Shown in pieces: positions 33,773 to 43,424 of a DNA stretch of 64,000 nucleotides (the stretch's first letter is position 1; the number at the start of each line of letters is the position of its first letter). The translations under genes and the position numbers were made by a program. Source of the DNA: an uncultured Lentibacter sp. (GTDB lineage: Bacteria; Pseudomonadota; Alphaproteobacteria; Rhodobacterales; Rhodobacteraceae); NCBI RefSeq assembly GCF_937123735.1, contig NZ_CAKZKL010000007.1, positions 1 through 64,000 on the forward strand, read 5' to 3'. The notes beneath the pieces are model-generated. The model did not search any database, had not been told where the DNA came from, and saw only the letters and a program-made list of their open reading frames with translations.

Positions 33773-34303
33773 ATGAAAACCGTTAAAGACTATATCCGCA
33801 CCATCGTTGACTTCCCCCACGAGGGTATCCTCTTTCGCGATGTGACAACGCTCTTTGCCGACCCGCGCGGCTTTCGCATGGCGATTGACCAGATGTTGCA
33901 CCCCTATGCAGGCATGCAGATCGACAAGGTGGTCGGCCTTGAGGCGCGTGGCTTCATCCTTGGCGGCGCAATCGCGCATCAGCTCTCCGTCGGCTTCGTG
34001 CCGATCCGCAAGAAAGGCAAGCTGCCCGGCGCGGTGATTTCGGAAGACTATACGCTCGAATACGGCGAGGCGATTGTGGAAATCCACGATGACGCCATTC
34101 AGGCCGGCGAGAAGATCCTCGTGGTCGATGACCTCTTGGCCACAGGCGGCACAGCCGAAGCCGGCATCAAGCTCATTGAGCGTTTGGGGGGCGAAATCAT
34201 CAGCTGCGCTTTTGTGATCGACCTGCCCGATCTCGGCGGGCGCAAGCGCCTCGAGGCCATGGGCATGGACGTGATGGCGCTCTGCGCGTTTGAGGGGCTG
34301 TAA
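33773..34303 (+). CDS. apt: Adenine phosphoribosyltransferase
   Basis: A 176-residue enzyme that joins adenine to PRPP to give AMP. The PRPP-binding motif [12 protein letters not shown] lies near residues 120-131, and the N-terminal pattern [20 protein letters not shown] is standard for Apt. The length matches the family. The start at 33773 follows a strong GAGGAG. It completes the adenine branch begun by mtnP two genes earlier. It ends 8 bases before the convergent tldD end. Confidence 0.95.
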   Translation: MKTVKDYIRTIVDFPHEGILFRDVTTLFADPRGFRMAIDQMLHPYAGMQIDKVVGLEARGFILGGAIAHQLSVGFVPIRKKGKLPGAVISEDYTLEYGEAIVEIHDDAIQAGEKILVVDDLLATGGTAEAGIKLIERLGGEIISCAFVIDLPDLGGRKRLEAMGMDVMALCAFEGL

Positions 34304-34311
34304 AGCGCCTG

Positions 34312-35739
34312 TCAGCCTCCGGCGGCAGAGCCGCCTACGGTCAAACCACCAATCATGACTGTGGGTTGGCCCACGCCCACAGGCACCCACTGCCCGGCCT
34401 TGCCGCAGTTGCCCATGCCAGGGTCAAGCGCCATGTCATTGCCCAGCGCGCGGATATTCTTGAGCGCAGTCGCCCCGTCGCCGATCAGCGTGGCGCCCTT
34501 CACAGGCTCCATCACCTTGCCGTTTCTCACACGGTAAGCCTCGGTGCAGGAAAAGACGAACTTGCCGTTGGTAATATCCACCTGCCCGCCGCCAAAGCCC
34601 ACGGCCCAGATGCCATCCTTGAGGTCGGCCACAATATCGGCAGGGTCAGCCGCGCCGCCCAGCATATAGGTGTTGGTCATCCGCGGCATCGGTATGTGCT
34701 GAAAGCTCTCGCGCCGCCCGTTGCCTGTGGGCTCCACACCCATGAGGCGCGCATTCTGGCGGTCCTGCATATAGCCAACCAGAACACCGTCCTCAATCAG
34801 CACATTCTTCCCGCTTGGCGTGCCTTCATCATCAATCGTGATCGAGCCGCGCCGCTCGGGGATCGTTCCGTCATCCAGCACCGTCACGCCCTTGGCGGCA
34901 ATCTGCTGCCCCATCAGCCCCGCAAAGGCCGAGCTGCCCTTGCGGTTGAAATCGCCCTCAAGCCCGTGGCCTATGGCCTCGTGCAGCAAAATACCGGGCC
35001 AGCCCGGCCCCAGCACAATATCAAGCTGCCCCGCAGGGGCGGGCACAGCCTCAAGGTTCACCAATGCCACGCGCAGCGCCTCGCGCGCCTTGGCCTGCCA
35101 GCTTGCAGGCTCCAGAAGGCTGGTGAGCGCAATCCGCCCGCCGCCGCCCGCAGAGCCGCTTTCGCGCCGCCCGTCCTGCTCCACGATCACCCCGACATTG
35201 AGCCGCACCATCGGGCGCACATCGGCCAGCCGCTGGCCATCGACCCGCAGGATCTCGACCTCCTGATAACTCGCCGAAACCGAGGCCGTCACCTGCACCA
35301 CCCTTTTGTCCAGCGCCCGCGCATAGGCGTCGATCTCTTTCAAAATATCAAGTTTGGCCGCAAACCCGGCGCTCTCGATCGGGTCAAGCGCTTCGTAAAG
35401 CCGCGTGTTCGTGCCTTTTGGCCCAGCGGCCATCGTGCCGCCGCCCTCGCCAACGGCAAGCCGCGCGGTTTCCACAGCGCGGCGCACAGCTGTCTCGCTG
35501 ATCTCGGTGGAATGGGCATATCCCGCCACCTCTCCCCGCACAGCGCGCAAACCAAAACCTTGAGATGTATCAAAACTGGCTGTTTTGACGCGCCCGTCAT
35601 CCAAGACCAGTGATTCCGACTTGGCGCGCTCCAGAAAAAGCTCGCCATCCTCGGCCCCGGCACAGGCTTCTTTCAGCATTTCAAGGGCTTTGCCCTCGTC
35701 CAACTCGGTCTCAAAAGGGCGGAAAGGCGCGTTGCTCAT
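34312..35739 (-). CDS. tldD: TldD metalloprotease
   Basis: A 475-residue subunit of the TldD/TldE (PmbA) peptidase. The zinc motif HEAIGHGLEGDF (HExxxH) is intact near residue 252. The C-terminal glycine-rich region (GNCGKAGQWVPVGVGQP) matches the family. TldD with TldE degrades unfolded peptides and matures microcins and antitoxins, but no partner gene is in the window. The start lies 32 bases from a perfect FNR box shared with the divergent ctaC. Confidence 0.93.
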   Translation of the reverse strand: MSNAPFRPFETELDEGKALEMLKEACAGAEDGELFLERAKSESLVLDDGRVKTASFDTSQGFGLRAVRGEVAGYAHSTEISETAVRRAVETARLAVGEGGGTMAAGPKGTNTRLYEALDPIESAGFAAKLDILKEIDAYARALDKRVVQVTASVSASYQEVEILRVDGQRLADVRPMVRLNVGVIVEQDGRRESGSAGGGGRIALTSLLEPASWQAKAREALRVALVNLEAVPAPAGQLDIVLGPGWPGILLHEAIGHGLEGDFNRKGSSAFAGLMGQQIAAKGVTVLDDGTIPERRGSITIDDEGTPSGKNVLIEDGVLVGYMQDRQNARLMGVEPTGNGRRESFQHIPMPRMTNTYMLGGAADPADIVADLKDGIWAVGFGGGQVDITNGKFVFSCTEAYRVRNGKVMEPVKGATLIGDGATALKNIRALGNDMALDPGMGNCGKAGQWVPVGVGQPTVMIGGLTVGGSAAGG

Positions 35740-35771
35740 GGGTTTTCCTGTCTTTGGCGGGGCGTATTTTC

Positions 35772-35785
35772 TTGATCTAAATCAA
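35772..35785. promoter_or_regulatory. Perfect FNR/FnrL box between tldD and ctaC
   Basis: TTGAT CTAA ATCAA is an exact match to the FNR-family consensus TTGAT-N4-ATCAA. It is centred about 39 bases ahead of the tldD ATG and about 156 bases ahead of the ctaC ATG. FnrL is the oxygen-sensing FNR homologue of Rhodobacteraceae. Control of the high-oxygen aa3 oxidase by FnrL would make sense, and repression of tldD is the alternative. Confidence 0.7.
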
Positions 35786-35934
35786 AAAAGCGTCTCTTTG
35801 ACGCAAGCTGCAATATTGTCTCTGAGCTCAGAATATGGTTTCTGAAGCTCCAAGACGCAATGGGCCGAGACGTGAGTCTCTGGTTCCTTTTGCTTTACGA
35901 CAAAACAGACATACTCAACCGATCAGGGTGAACC

Positions 35935-36777
35935 ATGCGAATTCTTTCTTCTCTTCTGGCTCTTATGACTGCCATTTTTGCCCTTCCAGCCATGGCGCAA
36001 GACGCTGTTGAGCGGGTTGGCAAACCTGTCGATGGCGCATTGAATTTCCAGCCCGCAGCCACAGAGCTTGCGCGCGATATTTTCTGGCTCGACACCGCCA
36101 TCAACTGGATCATTTTTGCAATCTGCCTTCTGGTGATCGGCCTCGTGGCCTGGATCATCCTGCGCCACAACCGCAAGGCCAACCCTGTTCCCGCCACCTT
36201 CACCCACAACACCCCCATCGAGGTGATGTGGACGCTGGTGCCCGTTCTGATCCTTGTGTTCATCGGGGCGTTCTCGCTGCCGGTTCTGTTCAAGCAACAG
36301 ATCATCCCTGAAGGCGAAGTGAACATCAAAGTGACCGGCTACCAATGGTATTGGGGCTATGAATACACCGACGAAGAGTTCGAATTCGAGAGCTTCATGG
36401 TCGCGCGCGATGAGCTGGCAGACTATGGCTATTCCGATGACGAATACCTCCTCGCCACCGACACGCGCATTGTTGTGCCGGTTGACAAGGTTGTCGTGAT
36501 GACCGTCACAGGCGCCGATGTCATCCACTCCTGGACGATCCCTGCCTTCGGCGTGAAACAAGACGCCGTGCCAGGCCGCCTCGCGCAACTCTGGTTCAAG
36601 GCCGAGAAAGAAGGCCTCTACTTTGGCCAGTGCTCCGAGCTCTGCGGCAAGGACCACGCCTATATGCCCATCACCGTCGAAGTGGTGAGCCAAGAGGCCT
36701 ATGACGCCTGGCTCGTGGGCGCCAAAGAAGAATATGCCGGCATCACAGCCCCCGTTGCTGTGGCCTCTGCCGATTGA
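35935..36777 (+). CDS. ctaC: Cytochrome c oxidase subunit II
   Basis: A 280-residue subunit with a signal peptide (cleaved after ALPAMAQ, about residue 22), two membrane helices (about 48-72 and 93-115) and a periplasmic cupredoxin domain. The aromatic patch YQWYWGYEY and the binuclear copper site [12 protein letters not shown] are intact, with the further His in [11 protein letters not shown]. It accepts electrons from cytochrome c in an aa3-type oxidase. It is first in ctaC-ctaB-orf-ctaG-ctaE. Subunit I is not in this window, which is common in this group. Confidence 0.96.
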   Translation: MRILSSLLALMTAIFALPAMAQDAVERVGKPVDGALNFQPAATELARDIFWLDTAINWIIFAICLLVIGLVAWIILRHNRKANPVPATFTHNTPIEVMWTLVPVLILVFIGAFSLPVLFKQQIIPEGEVNIKVTGYQWYWGYEYTDEEFEFESFMVARDELADYGYSDDEYLLATDTRIVVPVDKVVVMTVTGADVIHSWTIPAFGVKQDAVPGRLAQLWFKAEKEGLYFGQCSELCGKDHAYMPITVEVVSQEAYDAWLVGAKEEYAGITAPVAVASAD

Positions 36778-36839
36778 TCTTTTGGCCGGGGCGGTGCGCC
36801 GCCCCGAGTTTCCCCCTCACCTGATCCTTGAGAGAGACG

Positions 36840-37781
36840 ATGAGCGACACCTCTATCAACACACACATAGACACGGGCGACGCGGGCTTTGGCGATTATT
36901 TCGCCCTGCTCAAACCGCGCGTGATGTCGCTTGTTGTGTTCACCGCGCTGGTGGGTCTGTTGGCCGCGCCCGTGCCGGTGCATCCGCTGTTGGCCTTTGC
37001 CGCGATCCTTTTTATCGCGATTGGCGGGGGGGCCTCCGGCGCGCTGAACATGTGGTATGATGCCGACATCGACCGCATCATGCGCCGCACCCAGAGCCGC
37101 CCCATTCCCGCCGGCAAAATCTCCGAGAGCGAAACCTTCGCCTTCGGTATGTTTCTCTCGGTGTTTTCTGTTGTCATGCTCGGGCTGGCCGCCAACCTCG
37201 TTGCCGCGGGCCTGCTGGCCTTCACCATCTTCTTTTACGTCGTGATCTACACCATGTGGCTCAAACGCTGGACCCCGCAGAACATTGTGATCGGCGGCGC
37301 GGCCGGCGCTTTCCCTCCGATGATCGGCTGGGCCGTGGCCACAGGCGGCATCAGCGTAGAGAGCGTGCTGATGTTCACCCTGATCTTCATGTGGACCCCA
37401 CCACACTTCTGGGCGCTGGCGCTGTTTATGAAATCCGATTACCGCGATGCTGGCGTGCCGATGCTCAACGTGACCCATGGCCGCCGCGTGACCCGCGCCC
37501 ACATCCTTGTCTACACCCTGCTTCTGGCCCCGATCGCTGTGGGGATCGGCTTTACCAGCATTGGTGGGCCGCTCTACCTGATCAGCGCCTTGGTGCTCAA
37601 CGCCGTCTTCCTCAAAGGCGCATGGGACATCTGGCGCCGCCCCGAGGCCACCGCCGAAGCCGACAACTACAAGACGGAGCGGCGGTTTTTCACCGTTTCG
37701 CTGATTTACCTTTTTGCACATTTTGTTGCAATTCTGCTTGAAAAGGGCCTTGCGCCCTATGGCTTTGGAGGCTGGACATGA
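36840..37781 (+). CDS. ctaB: Protoheme IX farnesyltransferase (heme O synthase)
   Basis: A 313-residue UbiA-family membrane prenyltransferase with about eight or nine helices. The two aspartate-rich motifs are NMWYDADIDRIMRRTQSRP (about 78-96) and DYRDAGVPMLNVTHG (about 200-214). It converts heme B to heme O, the first step to heme A for the oxidase encoded around it. The ATG at 36840 follows GAGAGA. The stop overlaps the next ATG by 4 bases. Confidence 0.95.
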   Translation: MSDTSINTHIDTGDAGFGDYFALLKPRVMSLVVFTALVGLLAAPVPVHPLLAFAAILFIAIGGGASGALNMWYDADIDRIMRRTQSRPIPAGKISESETFAFGMFLSVFSVVMLGLAANLVAAGLLAFTIFFYVVIYTMWLKRWTPQNIVIGGAAGAFPPMIGWAVATGGISVESVLMFTLIFMWTPPHFWALALFMKSDYRDAGVPMLNVTHGRRVTRAHILVYTLLLAPIAVGIGFTSIGGPLYLISALVLNAVFLKGAWDIWRRPEATAEADNYKTERRFFTVSLIYLFAHFVAILLEKGLAPYGFGGWT

Positions 37782-38008
37782 GCACGGCACCGCGCGTTGA
37801 ACATGAAATCCACGGCCGCCGCAAAAGCCGCAACGTGGGCCTGGGCCTTGTGTTGGGCAGCTTTGTTATTCTCATCATGGGCATGACCTATGTGAAACTC
37901 ACCGCGCAAAACGCGGCAATGGCCGAAGAACGGGCCCAAACAGACGCGGCCAACGCTGCCGCAACCGGGACAGCCACATCAACTTCTTCACAGGAGACAA
38001 GTGACTGA
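37778..38008 (+). CDS. Small membrane protein of the cytochrome oxidase operon
   Basis: A 76-residue protein with a basic cytoplasmic start (EHEIHGRRKSRNVGLGL), one membrane helix (about 22-42) and an Ala/Thr/Ser-rich periplasmic tail. It is locked between ctaB (ATGA overlap) and ctaG (1-base TGATG overlap), so it is certainly translated with them. Similar small proteins sit here in other alphaproteobacterial oxidase operons. It may help CtaG or oxidase assembly, but I see no motif that proves it. Confidence 0.8.
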   Translation: MSTAPRVEHEIHGRRKSRNVGLGLVLGSFVILIMGMTYVKLTAQNAAMAEERAQTDAANAAATGTATSTSSQETSD

Positions 38009-38583
38009 TGGCATTGAACGGCAAAAACAAGACACTGGCGCAAACCGTGGGCGTCGTTTTGGTGATGGGTGCGCTCGCCTGGGCCTCTGTGCCCTTTTAT
38101 GATTGGTTCTGCCGGGTCACCGGCTTTGGCGGCGTGACAAACACCGCCGATGCAGGCTCCGATGTCATTCTGGATCAAACCATCAAGATCCGCTTTGACG
38201 CCTCGATCGAGCGGGACTTCCCCTGGAGCTTCAAGCCCATGCAACGCGAGATGGAAATGCGGATCGGCGAAACGGGCCTGGCCTTTTATGAGGCCTATAA
38301 CCCCACAGATCTGCCCGTGGCCGGCTCTGCATCTTACAATGTAACACCCTATGAAGCCGGCAGCTTCTTCACCAAGATTGATTGCTTCTGCTTTGAAGAG
38401 CAGGTGCTTCAACCGGGTGAGCGGGTGCAAATGCCTGTCACCTTCTTCGTTGACCCGGAAATCGTGACAGACCGCGAAGGCCAGTATGTCCATACGATCA
38501 CACTGGGCTACACATTCTACGAAATTGACCTGCCAGAAGCGCAAGCCGCACTGGACACAGGTGATAAAACCAACCTTAACTAA
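38008..38583 (+). CDS. ctaG: Cytochrome c oxidase assembly protein CtaG/Cox11
   Basis: A 191-residue copper chaperone with one N-terminal membrane helix (about 10-30) and a periplasmic immunoglobulin-like domain. The copper-binding motif CFCFEEQ (about 126-132) is intact, as is the Cys in [13 protein letters not shown] near residue 35. It delivers copper to the CuB site of oxidase subunit I. It lies inside the oxidase operon directly before subunit III. Confidence 0.95.
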   Translation: MALNGKNKTLAQTVGVVLVMGALAWASVPFYDWFCRVTGFGGVTNTADAGSDVILDQTIKIRFDASIERDFPWSFKPMQREMEMRIGETGLAFYEAYNPTDLPVAGSASYNVTPYEAGSFFTKIDCFCFEEQVLQPGERVQMPVTFFVDPEIVTDREGQYVHTITLGYTFYEIDLPEAQAALDTGDKTNLN

Positions 38584-38611
38584 TCACAAACAGCCTCCGG
38601 CGAGGGACATC

Positions 38612-39412
38612 ATGGCGCACGAAAAAAATCACGATTATCACATCCTACCCCCATCAGCATGGCCGCTTCTGGGCTCCTTGGCTTGCTTTGTCTTGCTGTT
38701 CGGCGCGGTGCTTTATTTCCACGACATCACCTCTTTCGTGATGATCGCCGGGTTCCTCTTCACCTTTTATGTCATGTATGGCTGGTGGTCCGAAGTTGTC
38801 CACGAAAGCAACACAGGCGATCATACGCCCGTTGTGCAAATCGGCCTGCGCTACGGCGTGGTGCTCTTCATCATGTCCGAAGTCATGTTTTTCGCGGCCT
38901 GGTTCTGGAGCTTCTTCAAACACGCGTTCTACCCGATGGGCCCGGAAAGCCCGATGGTTGACGGCCAGTTCCCCCCTGCCGGCATCGAAACATTCGACCC
39001 CTGGCACCTGCCGCTGATCAACACGCTGATCCTGCTCTGCTCAGGCGCGGCGGCAACTTGGGCGCACCACGCAATGGCCCATGAAAACAACCGCGAAGAC
39101 ATGAAATGGGGGCTGATCATCGCCGTTGTCCTCGGGGTAATCTTCACTGGCTTTCAGGCCTATGAATACAGCCACGCCGCCTTTGGCTTTGCTGGCAACA
39201 TCTATGGCGCCAACTTCTTCATGGCCACCGGCTTTCACGGCTTCCATGTTGTGATCGGCACCATCTTCTTGGCCATCTGCCTGTTCCGCCTGCAAGCGGG
39301 TCACTTCACACCCGAGCGCCATGTCGGCTTTGAAGCTGCCGCCTGGTATTGGCACTTTGTGGATGTGGTCTGGCTCTTCCTCTTTGCGGCGGTCTACGTC
39401 TGGGGCCAGTAA
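38612..39412 (+). CDS. ctaE: Cytochrome c oxidase subunit III
   Basis: A 266-residue membrane subunit with seven helices. Family stretches include [39 protein letters not shown] and [19 protein letters not shown] at the end. It stabilises the catalytic core and aids proton uptake. The ATG follows GAGGGA. A strong hairpin terminator follows 25 bases after the stop, marking the end of the oxidase operon before surf1. Confidence 0.96.
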   Translation: MAHEKNHDYHILPPSAWPLLGSLACFVLLFGAVLYFHDITSFVMIAGFLFTFYVMYGWWSEVVHESNTGDHTPVVQIGLRYGVVLFIMSEVMFFAAWFWSFFKHAFYPMGPESPMVDGQFPPAGIETFDPWHLPLINTLILLCSGAAATWAHHAMAHENNREDMKWGLIIAVVLGVIFTGFQAYEYSHAAFGFAGNIYGANFFMATGFHGFHVVIGTIFLAICLFRLQAGHFTPERHVGFEAAAWYWHFVDVVWLFLFAAVYVWGQ

Positions 39413-39436
39413 GCCTGCCTCGTAAGTTTCCACAGC

Positions 39437-39465
39437 AGCGCCCCGCTCTTTTGCGGGGCGCTTTG
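39437..39465 (+). terminator. Rho-independent terminator after ctaE
   Basis: A perfect 10-base stem AGCGCCCCGC / GCGGGGCGCT with loop TCTTTT (39447-39452) is followed by TTGCGTTT. The stem is strong and the T-tract short. Confidence 0.75.
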
Positions 39466-39512
39466 CGTTTGCGCCCTTGCGCGCGCCCCCTCTCTCGCCC
39501 TACTGCTCGGAC

Positions 39513-40187
39513 ATGAAAAAAAACTGGCCCTTCCTCCTGCTTTCCCTGCTCGTGCTTGGCGCGCTGATCAGCCTTGGCAACTGGCAAGTTGCCCGCATGG
39601 CCGAGAAAAGCGCCTATCTCGCCGCGATTGACGCCCGCCTTGAGGCCGCACCCGTGGCTGTGCCCGCCAAGCCCGATCCGGTGGCCGACCAGTTCCTCAC
39701 CGTCGCAGCACAAGGCGTGCTCACAGGCCCCGAGGTGCGCGTGCTTGTCTCCACCCGCGATCAGGGCGCCGGTTACCGGATCATTCAAGCCTTTGAAACA
39801 GAGGGTCGCCGGCTGCTTGTGGATCGCGGCTATATCCGCGTCGCCGCAAAAGACACGCCCCGCCCGGCGGGGGCAGCCACTGTGGTTGGCAATCTGCACT
39901 GGCCCGACGAGCGCGACAGCTACACACCGGACAATGACCTGGCCGCAAACATATGGTATGCCCGCGAGGTCCCGGCGCTGGCCGCAGCCCTTCAGACCGA
40001 GCCGGTGCTCATCATCACCCGCAGGGTGACACCCAACAGCCCCGCGCTCAAACCCTTGCCACTTGACACCAGCACAATCCCGAACAACCACCTCGAATAC
40101 ATCATCACTTGGTATGGATTGGCCGCTGTTTGGGTGCTAATGAGCGCCTACTTTCTCAAACGCCGAAACGCGAAAGCGACGCCATGA
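39513..40187 (+). CDS. surf1: SURF1 family oxidase assembly protein
   Basis: A 224-residue protein with the SURF1 layout: an N-terminal membrane helix (FLLLSLLVLGALISLGNWQ), a periplasmic domain and a C-terminal helix (HLEYIITWYGLAAVWVLMSA). SURF1 helps insert heme A into oxidase subunit I. The ATG at 39513 is preferred to an earlier in-frame start that lacks a signal-like N-terminus. The ribosome site is weak. Its stop overlaps the thrC ATG by 4 bases, so it is co-transcribed with the amino-acid gene. Confidence 0.88.
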   Translation: MKKNWPFLLLSLLVLGALISLGNWQVARMAEKSAYLAAIDARLEAAPVAVPAKPDPVADQFLTVAAQGVLTGPEVRVLVSTRDQGAGYRIIQAFETEGRRLLVDRGYIRVAAKDTPRPAGAATVVGNLHWPDERDSYTPDNDLAANIWYAREVPALAAALQTEPVLIITRRVTPNSPALKPLPLDTSTIPNNHLEYIITWYGLAAVWVLMSAYFLKRRNAKATP

Positions 40188-41572
40188 AATATATTTCCAC
40201 CCGCGGCCAAGCGCCAGAACTCACCTTTGAAGAGGCCATGCTCACCGGCCTTGCGCGCGATGGCGGGCTGTATCTGCCCAAAGACATCCCGACCCTGACG
40301 CAAGCCGAGATCGCCGCCCTTGCCGGGCGGTCCTATGAAGAGGCCGCTTTCGCCATCATGCGCCCCTTTATCGGCGAGACATTTTCTGACGCGCAGTTCA
40401 AAGAGCTTATCGCCCGCGCCTATGCGGGCTTTGGCCATGCCGCCCGCGCGCCGCTGGTGCAGCTGGGCAGCGGGCATTTCCTGCTCGAGCTGTTCCACGG
40501 CCCGACGCTGGCTTTCAAAGACTTCGCCATGCAGATCATCGGTCAGATGTTTCAGGCCGCCCTCAGCCGCTCGGGCAAGCGGATCACAATCGTCGGCGCA
40601 ACGTCTGGCGACACAGGCTCCGCCGCCATCGAGGCGTTTCGCGGGCTGTCCAATGTCGATGTGTTTATTCTTTATCCCCACGGCCGCGTCTCCGAGGTGC
40701 AGCGCCGCCAGATGACAACGCCGAGCGAGAGCAATGTCCACGCCCTCGCTGTGACAGGTGACTTTGATGACTGTCAGGCGCGTGTGAAAGACATGTTCAA
40801 CGACTTCGCCTTCCGCGATGGTGTGTCGCTTGCGGGGGTTAACTCGATCAACTGGGGCCGTGTGCTCGCGCAGGTGGTCTATTACTTTTCCTCCGCCGTG
40901 GCGCTCGGCGCGCCGCACCGCAAGGTGAGCTTCACTGTGCCCACAGGCAACTTCGGCGATATTTTCGCAGGCTATATCGCCAAGCGCATGGGCCTGCCGA
41001 TTGATCGCCTCGTTGTCGCCACCAACCAGAACGACATCCTGCACCGTTGCCTCTGCACAGCCGAATACCGCCCCGATGGGGTCACCCCCTCAATCAGCCC
41101 CTCGATGGACATTCAGGTCAGCTCCAATTTCGAGCGCGCGCTGTTTGAGGCCTATGGCCGCGACGCCGCCCCGGTGGCGCAGCTCATGGCCGAGCTGAAG
41201 CAGTCGGGCTTCTCCGTCAGCCAGGGCGCGCTGCAAGCCCTGCGCGAAAGCTATGACAGCGGCAACTGCTCCGAGAGCGAGACCAGCGAAACCATAACCC
41301 GCACTCTGGCGGCAACGGGCGAGCTCCTTTGCCCGCATTCCGCCATCGGCGTCAAAGTGGCCGAAGAGCACCTTGCGCCCGATACGCCGATGATCACCCT
41401 GGCCACGGCGCACCCGGCCAAATTCCCCGATGCGGTGGAAGCCGCCACAGGCATCCGCCCGCCGCTGCCGCCCCGGATGAGCGATCTGTTTGAGCGCGAA
41501 GAGCGCGTCACCCGCGTCGAGAATGATCTCGCCGCCCTGCAAACCCTTATCAAAGAACGGATCGCGCATTGA
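40184..41572 (+). CDS. thrC: Threonine synthase
   Basis: A 462-residue PLP enzyme that converts O-phosphohomoserine to threonine in the cytoplasm. The N-terminus MKYISTRGQAPELTFEEAML is typical. The PLP lysine is Lys112 in HGPTLAFKDFAM, and the phosphate loop GATSGDTGSAAIEAF follows. It overlaps surf1 (ATGA), and its own stop overlaps the TTG start of the M16 protease gene. This surf1-thrC-M16 order is well known in Rhodobacteraceae. Confidence 0.96.
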   Translation: MKYISTRGQAPELTFEEAMLTGLARDGGLYLPKDIPTLTQAEIAALAGRSYEEAAFAIMRPFIGETFSDAQFKELIARAYAGFGHAARAPLVQLGSGHFLLELFHGPTLAFKDFAMQIIGQMFQAALSRSGKRITIVGATSGDTGSAAIEAFRGLSNVDVFILYPHGRVSEVQRRQMTTPSESNVHALAVTGDFDDCQARVKDMFNDFAFRDGVSLAGVNSINWGRVLAQVVYYFSSAVALGAPHRKVSFTVPTGNFGDIFAGYIAKRMGLPIDRLVVATNQNDILHRCLCTAEYRPDGVTPSISPSMDIQVSSNFERALFEAYGRDAAPVAQLMAELKQSGFSVSQGALQALRESYDSGNCSESETSETITRTLAATGELLCPHSAIGVKVAEEHLAPDTPMITLATAHPAKFPDAVEAATGIRPPLPPRMSDLFEREERVTRVENDLAALQTLIKERIAH

Positions 41573-42831
41573 GCATCCAGACCCACACTCTCAAAAACGG
41601 CTTTCGCATCGTCACCGAGCATATGCCGGGGCTTCAGTCGGCCTCGGTCGGCATCTGGATCACCGCAGGTGCGCGCCACGAGAGCGCGCCGCAAAACGGG
41701 ATCGCGCATTTTCTGGAGCATATGGCCTTCAAAGGCACCAAGACCCGCTCAGCTCTCGACATTGCCGAAGCCATCGAAAATGTCGGCGGCTATATCAACG
41801 CCTACACCAGCCGCGAGACAACTGCCTATTACGCCCGCGTGCTGGCAGGCGATGTGCCCCTCGCGGTGGATGTGATCGGCGATATTCTGGTGAACCCGGT
41901 GTTTGATCCGCGCGAAATCGAGGTGGAGCGCGGGGTGATCCTGCAAGAGATCGGCCAGGCACTGGATACACCGGATGATGTGATCTTTGACTGGCTGCAA
42001 GAAGAGGCCTACCCCGAGCAGGCCCTCGGGCGCACCATCCTTGGGCCGGCCGAGCGCGTGCGCGCCTTCTCGCGCGACAACCTCAAGGAATTTGTTGCGC
42101 AATATTATGGCCCCCAAAACATGATCCTCGCCGCCGCAGGCGCTGTAGATCATGATGTGCTGGTGCAACAGGCCGAGGCGCTCTTTGCCGCCCTGCCGCA
42201 GGGCACGGCGCAAAGCGAAACGCCCGCGCAGTTCGCGGGCGGAGAGCGGCGCGTTGTGAAAGACCTTGAGCAAGCCCATCTTGCAATGGGCTTTGAAGGC
42301 CCTGCTTATCGGGATGATGCCATCTTCACCGCACAGATCTACGCCTCCGCCCTTGGCGGTGGCATGTCCTCGCGCCTGTTTCAGGAAATCCGCGAGAAGC
42401 GCGGCCTCTGCTACACAATCTTTGCCTCCGCCGGGGCCCATGCCGATACAGGCATGATGACAATCTACGCCGGCACCTCCGGTGAGCAGGTCGGCGAGCT
42501 GGCGGAAATCACGCTCGCGGAAATGGCCCGCGCCGCCGAAGATATGTCCCAAGCCGAGGTCGACCGCGCCCGCGCGCAGATGAAGGCCGGTATGCTCATG
42601 GGGCTCGAAGGCCCGTCAAACCGCGCCGAGCGCCTCGCCCGCATGACCCAGATCTGGGGCCGCGTGCCCGCCTTGGAGGAGGTCGTGCAGAAGATCGACG
42701 CCGTGACAGCCCAAGGCGTGCGCGATTTTGGCGCAGAAATGGCCACCTCGGCCAAAACCGCGCTTGCGCTTTATGGCCCCGTGGCCGATGCGCCCGAGCT
42801 GGGCAGCTTGTTGCAAAAACGGGCCGCCTAA
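41569..42831 (+). CDS. M16 family zinc peptidase (mitochondrial processing peptidase-like)
   Basis: A 420-residue pitrilysin-family protease. The inverted zinc motif HFLEHMAFKGT (HxxEH) lies near residue 46, with the distal Glu about 75 residues later in EVERGVILQEI. The start is TTG at 41569 and overlaps the thrC stop. Homology begins at once (TLKNGFRIVTEHMPG), so no downstream start is possible. It probably degrades or processes peptides, and it is close kin to the beta-MPP subunit. The exact substrate is unknown. Confidence 0.92.
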   Translation: MSIQTHTLKNGFRIVTEHMPGLQSASVGIWITAGARHESAPQNGIAHFLEHMAFKGTKTRSALDIAEAIENVGGYINAYTSRETTAYYARVLAGDVPLAVDVIGDILVNPVFDPREIEVERGVILQEIGQALDTPDDVIFDWLQEEAYPEQALGRTILGPAERVRAFSRDNLKEFVAQYYGPQNMILAAAGAVDHDVLVQQAEALFAALPQGTAQSETPAQFAGGERRVVKDLEQAHLAMGFEGPAYRDDAIFTAQIYASALGGGMSSRLFQEIREKRGLCYTIFASAGAHADTGMMTIYAGTSGEQVGELAEITLAEMARAAEDMSQAEVDRARAQMKAGMLMGLEGPSNRAERLARMTQIWGRVPALEEVVQKIDAVTAQGVRDFGAEMATSAKTALALYGPVADAPELGSLLQKRAA

Positions 42832-42832
42832 C

Positions 42833-43420
42833 ATGCTGATGCGGGCGCGCAAGAAACTCAGGATAGAGACCGAGCGTCTCACCCTGCGCGCGCCCCAGCA
42901 TTCCGACTTTCACAGCTGGGCCAGCCTCCGGCGCGCCTCCGAAGCGTTCCTCACGCCCTGGGAGCCGAGCTGGAGCAGTGATCACCTCTCGCGGCGCGCC
43001 TTCACCAACCGGGTCTACTGGGCCCAACGCTCGCTGGCGGGCGACACCGCAGTGCCCCTCTTTCTGATCCGCCGTGCCGATGCCCAGCTGCTCGGCGCCA
43101 TCACCCTTGACACCATCCGCCGTGGCCCTGCCCAGGCCGCCACCGTGGGCTATTGGACAGGCGAGGCCTTCGCCCGTCAGGGCTATATGCAAGAGGCCAT
43201 CCGCGCGGTCGTCCATCACGGGTTCACCGCCATGGATCTCTCCCGCATAGAAGCCGCCTGCCTGCCGGAAAATGCGGCCTCGCGCGGCCTGCTGGAGCGC
43301 TCCGGCTTCAAATATGAGGGCGTCGCGCAGAGCTATCTGCAAATCAACGGGCGCTGGCGCAACCATGTGCTCTATGCGGCCCTGCGGATGGACCGCCGTG
43401 GCAAAACAGATATAGGCTAA
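42833..43420 (+). CDS. GNAT N-acetyltransferase (RimJ-like)
   Basis: A 195-residue acetyltransferase of the RimJ/RimL group. It opens with the family pattern IETERLTLRAPQHSDF. The acetyl-CoA loop lies around WTGEAFARQGYMQEAIRAVV, and RIEAACLPENAASRGLLERS (about 145-164) is the typical second signature. Relatives acetylate ribosomal protein N-termini. The start lies 1 base after the protease stop, so it is co-transcribed. The target is unproven. Confidence 0.9.
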   Translation: MLMRARKKLRIETERLTLRAPQHSDFHSWASLRRASEAFLTPWEPSWSSDHLSRRAFTNRVYWAQRSLAGDTAVPLFLIRRADAQLLGAITLDTIRRGPAQAATVGYWTGEAFARQGYMQEAIRAVVHHGFTAMDLSRIEAACLPENAASRGLLERSGFKYEGVAQSYLQINGRWRNHVLYAALRMDRRGKTDIG

Positions 43421-43424
43421 GGCC

